In this document: positions 49,658-57,921 of the stretch, piece after piece
Position numbering within the stretch: the stretch's first letter is position 1
Layout of the letters: each line of letters begins with the position of its first letter
Assembly (NCBI GenBank): GCA_963745405.1
Contig: CAVUWY010000002.1
Span: 2,170,001-2,234,000 of the forward strand
Source of the DNA: C-114 sp963745405
Lineage (GTDB): Bacteria > Chloroflexota > Limnocylindria > Limnocylindrales > CSP1-4
DNA length: 64,000 nt
Reading direction: 5' to 3'
Translations under genes and position numbers: made by a program
The notes under the pieces: generated by a model
What the model was told of the DNA's origin: nothing
The model's database searches: none
Seen by the model: the letters and a program-made list of their open reading frames with translations, nothing else

Positions 49658-52376
49658 ATGTACCTCGACGAGTTCAAGCACCAGCTGCCCGACATCGACG
49701 AGGGCGAGACCGACGACTGGCTCGCCTCGCTCGACCAGGTCGTCGCGCGACGAGGGCGAGATCCGGGCCCGCTTCCTCATGTTCAAGCTGCTCAAGCGAG
49801 CCCGCCAGCTCCACATCGGCCTGCCGCCGCTCACCCAGACGCGCTACATCAACACGATCAGCCCGGAGCAGGAGCCGTTCTTCCCGGGCGACGAGGAGCT
49901 CGAGCTGCGCATCCGGCGCATCGTCCGCTGGAACGCAGTCGCGATGGTCCTCCGGGCGAACAGCAAGCTACGCCGGGCATCGGCGGTCACCTCGCGACCT
50001 ACGCCTCGGCCGCGAGCCTCTACGAGGTCGGCTTCAACCACTTCTTCCGGGGCAAGGACGACGCCCCGGGCGACCAGATCTTCTACCAGGGCCACGCGGC
50101 GCCCGGCATGTACGCCCGGGCATTCCTCGAGGGGCGCCTGAGCGAGGACCAGCTCGACCACTTCCGCCGCGAGGTGGTGCCCGGGGCGGGACTCTCCTCG
50201 TATCCCGCACCCGCGGCTCATGCCCGACTTCTGGGAGTTCCCGACGGTGAGCATGGGCATCGGCCCGCTCAGCGCCATCTACCAGGCCCGCTTCAACCGC
50301 TACCTCCACAACCGCCGCCTCAGCGACACGAACGGCCCAGCGCGTCTGGGCCTTCCTCGGCGACGGCGAGATGGACGAGCCAGAGGCGCTGGCCGGCCTC
50401 TCCATCGCCGCCCGCGAGGGACTCGACAACCTGACCTTCGTCGTCAACTGCAACCTCCAGCGCCTCGACGGCCCGGTCCGCGGCAACGGCAAGATCATCC
50501 AGGAGCTCGAGGGCCTGTTCCGGGGCGCCGGCTGGAACGTCATCAAGGTCATCTGGGGTCGCGAGTGGGACGCGCTCCTCGCCCGCGACGTCGACGGCGT
50601 CCTCGTCGAGAAGATGAACAGCACCCTCGACGGCGAGTTCCAGAAGTTCTCGGTCGCCGGCGGGGCCTACATCCGGGAGCACTTCTTCGGGCCAGACCCG
50701 CGGCTCCGCGCCCTCGTCGAGCAGCTGTCCGACGACGACCTGACCCGACTCCGCCGCGGCGGCCACGACTACCGCAAGGTCTACGCCGCCTACAAGGCCG
50801 CCACCGAGTACAGCGGCGCTCCGACGGTCGATCCTCGTCCACACGGTGAAGGGCTGGACCCTCGGTGCCGGCGTCGAGGCCCGCAACATCACCCACCAGG
50901 CGAAGAAGCTCTCGGAGGCCGAGCTCCGCGTCTTCCGCGACCGGCTCGAGCTGCCGATTCCCGACGCGAAGCTCAAGGACGCGCCGTACTACCACCCCGG
51001 GCCCGACTCGCCGGAGGTCGAGTACATCCGCGAGCGGCGTCGCGCGCTCGGTGGCAGCGCTGCCGAAGCGGATCGTCCGGTCGGCCCCACTGCCGTCGCC
51101 GAGCCCGGCCGTCGACGCGGAGTTCGCGGCCGGCTCCGACATCGCCGTATCGACGACGATGGCGTTCACCAGGCTCCTCCGGAACCTGATCCGCGACCCG
51201 GAGATCGGCCCCCGCATCGTGCCGATCATCCCGGACGAGGCGCGCACGTTCGGCATGGACCCGCTGTTCAAGGAGGTCGGCATCTACGCCGCCCACGGCC
51301 AGCGCTACGAGCCGGTCGACTCCGACCTCGTCCTCAGCTATCGCGAGGCGATCGACGGCCAGGTCCTCGAGGAGGGGATCACCGAGGCCGGCTCGATGGC
51401 CAGCCTGCAGGCCGCCGGGACCGCCTATGCGAGTCACGACCTGGCGATGGTCCCGTTCTACATCTTCTACTCGATGTTCGGCTTCCAGCGGACCGGCGAC
51501 CAGGCCTGGGCCTTCGGCGATGCCCGCGGCCGCGGCTTCATGATGGGCGCGACGGCCGGCCGGACGACCCTCCACGGCGAGGGGCTCCAGCACGACGACG
51601 GGCACTCCCAGCTGCTCGCCGCCAACATCCCCAACGTCCGTCCCTACGACCCGGCCTTCGCCTACGAGGTGGCCGCCATCGTCCGCGACGGGATCGAGCG
51701 GATGTACGGGCGAGGCGAGGACGTCTTCTACTACGTGACGCTCTACAACGAGAACTACCCGATGCCCGCCCGGCCGGACGGCATCGATGACGGGATCGTC
51801 CGGGGCCTCTACCGGCTGCGCGAGGCACCGGCCGTCGGCGGCGAGGGCGGGCGCAAGGGCTCGCGCGGGGCGGCGCGACGCCGCGAGCCCGACTGCTCGG
51901 CAGCGGCTCGATCCTCCAGCAGGTGATCGCCGCCCAGGCGCTCCTCGCCGAGCGGTTCGGGGTCGCTGCCGAGGTCTACTCGGCACCATCGTTCCCGCTC
52001 CTCCGCCGCGACGCGCTCGAGGCGGAGCGGTGGAACCGGCTCCACCCGGATCGAACCGGCCCGGGTCCCCTACGTCGCGTCCGTCCTCGGGCCCGACGGC
52101 GGGCCGATCGTCGCCGCGACCGACTGGACGACGGCCCTCCCCGACATGGTCAGCCGCTGGCTCCCCGCGCCGTACGTATCGCTCGGCACCGACGGTTTCG
52201 GCCGGAGCGACACCCGGGAGGCACTCCGCTCGTACTTCGAGATCGACCCACCCCAGATCGCCGCCGCGACGGTGGCTGCCCTCGCCCGCTGCGGCTCGGT
52301 CACGCCGGCCCGGGCCGCCGAGGCGATCCGCGAGCTCGGCCTCGATCCGGAGCGGGACGCGCCACTCAGCGTCTGA
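49658..52376 (+). CDS. aceE: Pyruvate dehydrogenase E1, homodimeric type (eight frame breaks)
   Basis: Thiamin-diphosphate enzyme that decarboxylates pyruvate and acetylates lipoyl-E2. Blocks are LASAASLYEVGFNHFFRGK-like ATYASAASLYEVGFNHFFRG, LSSYPHPRLMPDFWEFPTVS, WAFLGDGEMDEPEALAGLSI (ThDP site GDGEMDEPE), IVPIIPDEARTFGMDPLFKE and TTLHGEGLQHDDGHSQLLA. Breaks are near 49748, 50207, 50337, 50830, 51059 and 52058 (+1) and near 49972 and 51878 (-1). Corrected length is about 905 residues, normal for AceE. No E2 or E3 gene follows. Confidence 0.9.
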
Positions 52377-52380
52377 GGTC

Positions 52381-52578
52381 GGCGGGTCGTCCCAGCCGGG
52401 AGTGCTCTCTTCCGCGCGATGCACGTGGATGCATCAGAGCCGGGTCGGCGGGTCGTCCCAGCCGGGAGTGCTCTCTTCCGCGCGATGCACGTGGATGCAT
52501 CAGAGCCGGGTCGGCGGGTCGTCCCAGCCGGGAGTGCTCTCTTCTGCGCGATGCACGTGGATGCATCAGAGGCGGGTT
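52381..52578 (+). repeat. 66-bp hairpin repeat, three near-identical tandem copies
   Basis: Units start at 52381, 52447 and 52513 and differ at only a few positions. Each carries GGCGGGTCGTCCCAGCCGGG, AGTGCTCTCTT and the core GATGCACGTGGATGCATC (52418-52435, 52484-52501, 52550-52567), which folds as GATGCA/TGCATC with loop CGTGGA. The first unit begins four bases after the aceE stop. This array fills most of the 316-bp gap before the SIMPL gene; 52579-52692 shows only a GGAG ribosome-binding site. Confidence 0.92.
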
Positions 52579-52692
52579 GGGGTCGGGTGATGTCCGGCGG
52601 TGCGTCGGCGCGCCGGTCCGGGAACCACGGGACCGGCGGCGGCGTCTGGAGCCCACTCGGCCGCCGCTCGAGCGGCCTACTGGGAGCCACCG

Positions 52693-53475
52693 ATGTCGAC
52701 CACCGTCACGATCCCCGCCCTCGGAACCCGCGGCCGCCTCGCCATCGCCGGCGTCGCGACGGCCGGGCTCCTCGTCATCGCCGGCCTGCCGTCGCTCAGC
52801 CCGCGGTCCTCGCTGGCGGTGGACACCACCACCCCGAACCCGCACACGATCGCCGTCAGCGGGACCGGCCGTGTCGTCCTCTCGCCGGATGTCGCCGACG
52901 TCCAGCTCGGCGTCACGGTGACCCGCTCGTCGGTCAAGGCGGCCCGGGCCGACGCGGCCACCGCGATGACGGCGGTCCTCACCGCCCTCCGTTCGGCCGG
53001 CATCGCCGACAAGGACCTCAAGACCTCGATCCTCAGCCTCCAGCCGCAGTACGACTACTCGAACAGCGGCAACCCGCCGCGATTGACCGGCTACGTCTTC
53101 AGCAACGCGGTCAGCGCCACCGTCCGCAACCTCGATTCGCTCGGTGGCGCGATCGACGGCGCGCTGGCAGCCGGCGCGACCAGCCTCGACGGCGTGAACT
53201 TCCGGGTCGACGACGAGACCAAGGCCGAGGCCCAGGCCCGGACCGCGGCGATGGCCGACGCGAAGGGCAAGGCCGACGCGCTCGCATCGGCGGCCGGCGT
53301 CTCGATCACCGGCGTCGCCTCGATCGTCGAGACCGTCGCCCCCGCCCCGAACCCGATCCCGTACGCGGCCGACTCGGCCGTCGCCGGGGCTCCCCTGAAG
53401 TCCGTCCCGACGCCCGTCCAGGCCGGGACCGCCGAGGTCAGTGTCACGGTCGCCGTGACGTACCTCATCCCCTGA
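52693..53475 (+). CDS. SIMPL-domain (DUF541) exported protein
   Basis: A 260-residue protein with a signal-anchor-like N-terminus (RLAIAGVATAGLLVIAGLPS) and a SIMPL domain from about residue 50: HTIAVSGTGRVVLSPDVADV, then SSVKAARADAATAMTAVLTA, SILSLQPQYDYSNSG, RVDDETKAEAQARTAAMADA and a C-terminal VSVTVAVTYLI. The family is exported or periplasmic and of unclear function. ATG 52693 follows GGAG by six bases. Confidence 0.88.
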   Translation: MSTTVTIPALGTRGRLAIAGVATAGLLVIAGLPSLSPRSSLAVDTTTPNPHTIAVSGTGRVVLSPDVADVQLGVTVTRSSVKAARADAATAMTAVLTALRSAGIADKDLKTSILSLQPQYDYSNSGNPPRLTGYVFSNAVSATVRNLDSLGGAIDGALAAGATSLDGVNFRVDDETKAEAQARTAAMADAKGKADALASAAGVSITGVASIVETVAPAPNPIPYAADSAVAGAPLKSVPTPVQAGTAEVSVTVAVTYLIP

Positions 53476-53493
53476 CCGGGCGCTCGGCGTCGC

Positions 53494-54822
53494 TCAGGGG
53501 GTCGTGACGACCTGGTACAGCCCGCCCGAGGCGAGGTCGGTGAGGTAGAGCTCGCCAGCCTCGTCTTCGCCGAACGAACTGATCGCCCGGTGCGTGTCGA
53601 CGAGGGTGGTCGGCGTCTGCTGGTCGGGGCCGGCGGCGACGACCGCCCGGATGTAGCCGGTGCACTCGTCCCCGAAGATGTACCCGCCGCGCAGGGTCGG
53701 GTAAGCCGTCCCGCGGTAGACGAAGCCGCCGACGATCGCGCAATCGCTGAGCGAATGGTCGTATTCGGTGAGCGGGAGGACGAGACCGGTCTTGGCGCAC
53801 GAGTCGCCGTCCGGATAGCAGTGGCTCCCTTCCATCACGTTCCAGCCGTAGTTCGCGCCGGGTCCGCCGTCCAGGGCCCGGTCGACCTCCTCGTACCGTC
53901 CCTGCCCGACGTCGCCGATCCACAGGGCGCCCGTCTGGCGGTCGAAGCTGAAACGCCACGGATTGCGCAGGCCGTAGGCCCAGATCTCCGGCTTCGCGCC
54001 GGCCTTCCCGACGAATGGATTGGTCGGCGGGATGGCGTAGGTCTTGCCGTCCGGTGGCGGCGAAATGACGTCGAGGCGGAGGAGCTTCCCGAGCAGTGTG
54101 TCGAGCCGTTGGCCGTTGCCCTGCGGGTCGCCGCCCGAGCCGCCGTCGCCCATCCCGATGTACAGATCCCCGTCGGGTCCGAACATGACGTTGCCGCCGT
54201 TGTGGTTGGGGAACGGCTGGGCGATCGAGAGGAGGACGGTGAGGCTGGCCGGGTCCGCCACGTTCGGGTCGGGGCCGACGCTGCCGACGGCGATGGCCGT
54301 GTTGCCGGCCGTGTCGGTGTAGTCGATGTAGAAGCGGTCGTCGCTCGCGCCGTACTGTGGGGCGAAGGCGAGACCGAGCAGGCCCTGCTCGCCGCAGCAT
54401 GAGACTCGGTCGTGGATGTCGAGGAACGGCGTCGGCAGGAGCGCCCCGTCCTTGACGATCCGGACCTGGCCACCCTGCTCGACGACGAAGAGCCGATGGC
54501 TTCCGTCGCCCGGATCGACGACGTCGAGCGGTGAGTTCAACCCGTCGACGACGAGGCGGAGGCCCAGGTGGACCGCCGCCGGATCGAAGGGAGCGTCGGT
54601 CCCCGGGCTGGACGTGGGTCCTCCGGCGGACGCAGATGCCGACGGACCGACCGAGGCCGGCAGGGTCGCGACCGGCGGGGCGGATGGCGACGTCGGCGGC
54701 TGGGTCGCCGAACCGCCGCATCCGACGAGGGCGAGAGCGATGACCGCTGCCGCGATCGCCGATGCCGGCCGGTGGCGCGTCGAGCGGCGACGGTCGACGG
54801 TGACCCGCTGCACGGGGACCAT
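53494..54822 (-). CDS. PQQ-dependent glucose/sorbosone dehydrogenase-like lipoprotein
   Basis: A 442-residue lipoprotein: lipobox ALVGC at about residue 35, a Pro/Ser/Ala linker, then a six-bladed propeller of the GSDH family. Marks are NSPLDVVDPGDGSHRLFVVE, SCCGEQGLLGLAFAPQY, GDLYIGMGDGGSGGDPQGNG and YGLRNPWRFSFDRQTGALWI. Enzymes of this fold oxidise sugars with PQQ outside the membrane, but many members are uncharacterised. A close paralogue lies 5.3 kb downstream. Confidence 0.9.
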   Translation of the reverse strand: MVPVQRVTVDRRRSTRHRPASAIAAAVIALALVGCGGSATQPPTSPSAPPVATLPASVGPSASASAGGPTSSPGTDAPFDPAAVHLGLRLVVDGLNSPLDVVDPGDGSHRLFVVEQGGQVRIVKDGALLPTPFLDIHDRVSCCGEQGLLGLAFAPQYGASDDRFYIDYTDTAGNTAIAVGSVGPDPNVADPASLTVLLSIAQPFPNHNGGNVMFGPDGDLYIGMGDGGSGGDPQGNGQRLDTLLGKLLRLDVISPPPDGKTYAIPPTNPFVGKAGAKPEIWAYGLRNPWRFSFDRQTGALWIGDVGQGRYEEVDRALDGGPGANYGWNVMEGSHCYPDGDSCAKTGLVLPLTEYDHSLSDCAIVGGFVYRGTAYPTLRGGYIFGDECTGYIRAVVAAGPDQQTPTTLVDTHRAISSFGEDEAGELYLTDLASGGLYQVVTTP

Positions 54823-54874
54823 CGTAGCCGCCTTGCCCGTCCGCGCTGGTAGGCTCCGGCCGAGGAGGTGAACG

Positions 54875-55231
54875 ATGGCGGATCAGGACCCGACCACCGC
54901 GCCGGTGGCGTCGTGGAGCCTCGAGGAGCTCGTCGCTCGGCGGGCCTCGGCCGGGCGCGCGTATCTCGAATTCCTCCACGTGCCCGACCTGTCGGCCGGC
55001 CTCTACGTCCTCGAGGCGGGCGGCGTCGACGGCCAGTCGCCCCATACCGAGGACGAGGTGTATGTCGTCATCAGCGGCCGGGGCCGACTGCGGATGGGCG
55101 ACGAGGACGTCGCCGTGGGACCCGGGTCGGTCGCCTTCGTCGCGGCCGGCATCGAGCACCGCTTCCACGACATCGAAGAGCGGCTCACGATCCTCGTCGC
55201 CTTCGGCCCGGCCGAGTACGCCCGGGCCTGA
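54875..55231 (+). CDS. Small cupin protein
   Basis: A 118-residue single cupin. Metal-binding pattern: GQSPHTEDEVYVVISGRGRL (H, E) and a second motif VAAGIEHRFHDIEER (H). ATG 54875 follows GAGGT. Small cupins bind metal and may act as isomerases, dioxygenases or sensors; this one cannot be narrowed further. It is divergent from the sugar dehydrogenase and convergent with the DUF72 gene. Confidence 0.88.
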   Translation: MADQDPTTAPVASWSLEELVARRASAGRAYLEFLHVPDLSAGLYVLEAGGVDGQSPHTEDEVYVVISGRGRLRMGDEDVAVGPGSVAFVAAGIEHRFHDIEERLTILVAFGPAEYARA

Positions 55232-55234
55232 CGA

Positions 55235-55999
55235 TCAGCCGACCAGCTGCCCGACCCGCTCGGCCAGACCGAGGGCGGACAAAGCCGACTCGCCGGTCGC
55301 GTCGTGGCGGAAGAAGACGAAGGCGTCGTGGCCGTCGGCGAGGAACGGCTCGAGGCGGTCGGCCCACGCGTCCAGGGACGCCGCGTCGTACGAGGTCCGC
55401 CGGAGGCGGAGGTAGATCCACGGGGCGAGGAGTCGGATCGAGGGCTCGTCGCCGTCGTCGAGGTCGGTCGAGCACCACGCCGCGCCGATACCGGCGAGAC
55501 GGTCGAACGTCTCGTCGACCGCCCACGACGGATCCTGGGCCTCGAGGGTGAGCGGGACGTCGGCCGGCCACGCCGCGAGGAGGGCCGCCAGCCGCTCGTC
55601 GTCGCGGCGCACGTTGGCCGGGATGCGGAAGAGGACCGAGCCGAGACGCTCCCCGAAACCGCGATACGGCCGCAGCAGCCAGTCGAGCGTGCCGGTCGGA
55701 TCGGCGGCGAGGGCGGCCATGCTGCCGCCTCGCTGCGCCTTGACGACGAACCGGAAGTCGTCCGGGGTGGCCGCCAGCCATGCCGCGATCCGGTCGGGCT
55801 TGGGCTGCTGGTAGAACGTGTTGTTCAGCTCGCAGGCGGGCAGTCGCCCGGCGTAGTGCCGCAGGAGGTCGGACGACTTCATGCCGGGCGGATAGAACCG
55901 CGGCGCCCAATCGGCGTACGCGTACCCGCTCGTCCCGACGAGGAGGCGTCCCGGTCGCCGCCGAGCCGTCGCGGCACTCCCGGGCGCTGGCTCGAGCAT
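55235..55999 (-). CDS. DUF72 (YecE-like) family protein
   Basis: A 254-residue TIM-barrel-like DUF72 protein. Marks are LLVGTSGYAYADWAPRFYPP, ELNNTFYQQPKPDRIAAWLA, FRFVVKAQRG, VLFRIPANVRRDDERLAALL and IYLRLRRTSYDAASLDAWAD with VFFRHDATG near the end. Function unknown. ATG 55999 overlaps the MarR stop (ATGA 55999-56001), so the two are translationally coupled. Confidence 0.9.
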   Translation of the reverse strand: MLEPAPGSAATARRRPGRLLVGTSGYAYADWAPRFYPPGMKSSDLLRHYAGRLPACELNNTFYQQPKPDRIAAWLAATPDDFRFVVKAQRGGSMAALAADPTGTLDWLLRPYRGFGERLGSVLFRIPANVRRDDERLAALLAAWPADVPLTLEAQDPSWAVDETFDRLAGIGAAWCSTDLDDGDEPSIRLLAPWIYLRLRRTSYDAASLDAWADRLEPFLADGHDAFVFFRHDATGESALSALGLAERVGQLVG

Positions 56000-56586
56000 C
56001 AGGCCCGGGCCGGCCTCGTCTCGCCCATCGCCGCGTCGCCCACTCCCGTTCCGGCCGGTTCCGCAACGCTCGGAGCGCACGCGTCGAGCTCGGCGCCGGC
56101 CCGCAGGTTGTCGATGACCGAGCAGAGCGATCGACCGAGTGCGCCACGCTCCGCCGCCGACAGCGGCTCGATGAAGTAGCGCTCGACGCCGCGGAGATGC
56201 GTCGTCGACGCGGCTCGCAGACGGGCCACCCCGGCCCGGGTCAGGACCGCCTCGGCGCCCCGCGCGTCGGTCGTGCAGGCCGAGCGCTCGACGAGGCCGT
56301 CGGCGACGAGCCGATCGACGAGGCGGGTGACGCCGCTCCGGCTCAGCAGGACGCGGTCGGCGAGCTGGTTCATCCGCAGCCGCCGTTCCGGGGCGACGGC
56401 CAGCTGGATGAGCGCGTCGTACTCGGCCAGCGACATGGATTGCTCGGCTCGCAGCTCATCGTCGAGGCGCCGGCTCAGGAGCGCGTGGGCCTGGAGGAAC
56501 GCGCGCCACGCGTCGAGATCGTGCGCTTCCGCGGCGACTGGCGTCGCCCGTGGTGATTCCGTCATGCCTCCATCATACGGCACCGT
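55999..56586 (-). CDS. MarR family transcriptional regulator
   Basis: About 195 residues. The winged helix is clear: MSLAEYDALIQLAVAPERRL, RMNQLADRVLLSRSGVTRLV, DRLVADGLVERSACTTDARG with the wing, and AVLTRAGVARLRAAS. I chose ATG 56586 (MTVPYDGG); ATG 56565 (MTESPRATP) is possible but its GGAGG lies only one base upstream. A perfect GTTGCG/CGCAAC palindrome eight bases upstream suggests autorepression. The tail of about 25 residues is Ala/Gly-rich. Confidence 0.88.
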   Translation of the reverse strand, partial: TVPYDGGMTESPRATPVAAEAHDLDAWRAFLQAHALLSRRLDDELRAEQSMSLAEYDALIQLAVAPERRLRMNQLADRVLLSRSGVTRLVDRLVADGLVERSACTTDARGAEAVLTRAGVARLRAASTTHLRGVERYFIEPLSAAERGALGRSLCSVIDNLRAGAELDACAPSVAEPAGTGVGDAAMGETRPARA

Positions 56587-56593
56587 CATGCTC

Positions 56594-56607
56594 GTTGCGT
56601 GCGCAAC
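56594..56607. promoter_or_regulatory. Palindrome GTTGCG-TG-CGCAAC, candidate MarR operator
   Basis: A perfect 14-bp inverted repeat lies immediately upstream of the MarR start and 32 bases before the aminotransferase stop. Many MarR proteins bind imperfect TTGC-GCAA palindromes, so this is a likely autoregulatory site. It has only a two-base centre, so a stable RNA hairpin is unlikely. Confidence 0.6.
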
Positions 56608-56638
56608 CATCTCACTCGAGCGCCGTGCGTTGCCGGCG

Positions 56639-57754
56639 TCAGCCGCCGGCGTCGGTGAGGGCGCTCGACACGTTCGCCAACCCGCGGGCCAGTCGCTCGA
56701 TCGTCGGCCAGCCGAAGCCGACCCGGAAGTGGCGGCGCGACTGCTCGAACCAGTGGCCTGGCCCGACGACGGTGGCGTACCGCTCGAGGAGCACGTCGTA
56801 GAAGCGATCGATATCCGCCTCGACGTCGGGCCGGATCCGGGGGAAGGCCACGACCCCGCCGGCGGGCTCGACCCACTCGAACCGTGGATCGGACTCGATC
56901 CAGCCGCCGACGATCGACAGCGCGGCGGCGATCCGACCGCGGGTCTCCGGGAGCCACGTCTCGCGTCGCGCGAGCGCTCGATAGGCGAGCTCCTCGTCGA
57001 CCATCGAGCCGGTGATGACGATCTGCTCCTTCGCCGCGAGGAGCAGCTCGCGGAGCTCGCGGTCGCGGGTGACGAGCCAGCCGACCCGCAACCCGGGCAG
57101 CCCGAACGACTTCGAGGCGCTCGAGACCGAGATGACCCGGTCGCTCCCGGCCGCGGCCAGCGGCCCGGGACCGGCGAAGGTCATCTCGCGATACGTCTCG
57201 TCGACGATGAGGCGGGCCCCGATCCGCTCGACATGGGCGACGATCGCCGCCAGGTCCTCGGCGGTCGTGACCGCCCCGCTCGGGTTGTGCGGGGTCGTGA
57301 TGCTCACGAGCTTCGTCCGCTCGGTCGTCAGGGCGGCGACGGCGGCCGGGTCGATCCGCCAGCCGTCCGCGAAGGCGAGGTCGAGCTGGACGACCGACGC
57401 GCCGAGGCTGCGCGGCGTCTCGATGTTCGTGGCGTAGTTCGGCCGCACGACGACGAGCTCGTCGCCGGGCTCGAGGAGGGCGGTATGGAGGAAGAACAGC
57501 GCGCCGGCGGCACCGGGCGTCACGAGGACGTCGTCGGGATCGAGCCCCGGCCCGTCAGCGGCCACGAGGGCCCGCAGCCCGGGATGGCCGAGGTGGTCGC
57601 CGTAGGCGAGGACGAGGTCGGCCAGCTCCCCGGTACCGATCAGGTCGCCCAGGCGGAGGTCGGTCAGGGAGCTCTCGGCGAGGTTGCACTCGATGCGGTC
57701 GTAGCCGTACTGCTCGGGCGACTCGACCTCGATCGGCATCCGGCGGTAGCGCAT
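56639..57754 (-). CDS. Class I/II (PLP) aminotransferase
   Basis: A 371-residue fold-type I enzyme. PLP-site marks are TPGAAGALFFLHTALLEPGD, ITTPHNPSGAVTTAEDLAAI, IVDETYREMTF (Asp of the cofactor ring) and the Schiff-base Lys in VSSASKSFGLPGLRVGWL, with the substrate Arg in RRHFRVGFGWP. It resembles the aspartate/aromatic aminotransferase group, but the substrate is not predictable. It is divergent from the cysteine-desulfurase-like gene. Confidence 0.9.
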   Translation of the reverse strand: MRYRRMPIEVESPEQYGYDRIECNLAESSLTDLRLGDLIGTGELADLVLAYGDHLGHPGLRALVAADGPGLDPDDVLVTPGAAGALFFLHTALLEPGDELVVVRPNYATNIETPRSLGASVVQLDLAFADGWRIDPAAVAALTTERTKLVSITTPHNPSGAVTTAEDLAAIVAHVERIGARLIVDETYREMTFAGPGPLAAAGSDRVISVSSASKSFGLPGLRVGWLVTRDRELRELLLAAKEQIVITGSMVDEELAYRALARRETWLPETRGRIAAALSIVGGWIESDPRFEWVEPAGGVVAFPRIRPDVEADIDRFYDVLLERYATVVGPGHWFEQSRRHFRVGFGWPTIERLARGLANVSSALTDAGG

Positions 57755-57810
57755 GAGTCGGGAGTCTACGCGACGGCCTGGGCCGCCCGGACCTCGTCGA
57801 CCTTAGCGTC

Positions 57811-57860
57811 GTCGCTGCTCGTCGCTGCTCGTCGCTGCTCGCCGCTGCTCGTCGCTGCTC
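57811..57860. repeat. Decamer tandem array (GTCGCTGCTC x5)
   Basis: Five exact-phase 10-bp units, four identical and one reading GCCGCTGCTC, lie between the divergent aminotransferase and desulfurase-like genes, 62 bases before the latter's ATG. On the other strand the unit is GAGCAGCGAC, similar to GAGCGGCAGT of the decamer array at 6441-6490. Confidence 0.9.
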
Positions 57861-57921
57861 GGCCGCCCGGCCGCCGGTCGCGGTCGTCCTCGGCGCTCGG
57901 CGCCGCGCTACCATCGCGACT

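Noticed and set aside
52381..52578. CRISPR array
   Set aside because: The repeats are contiguous 66-bp units with no variable spacers and no cas genes nearby.
52419..52600. A repeat peptide gene (22-residue units beginning MHVDAS)
   Set aside because: The frame has no ribosome-binding site, the core is identical at silent positions, and one copy is in the opposite orientation, so nucleotide-level function is more likely. Not called as a CDS.
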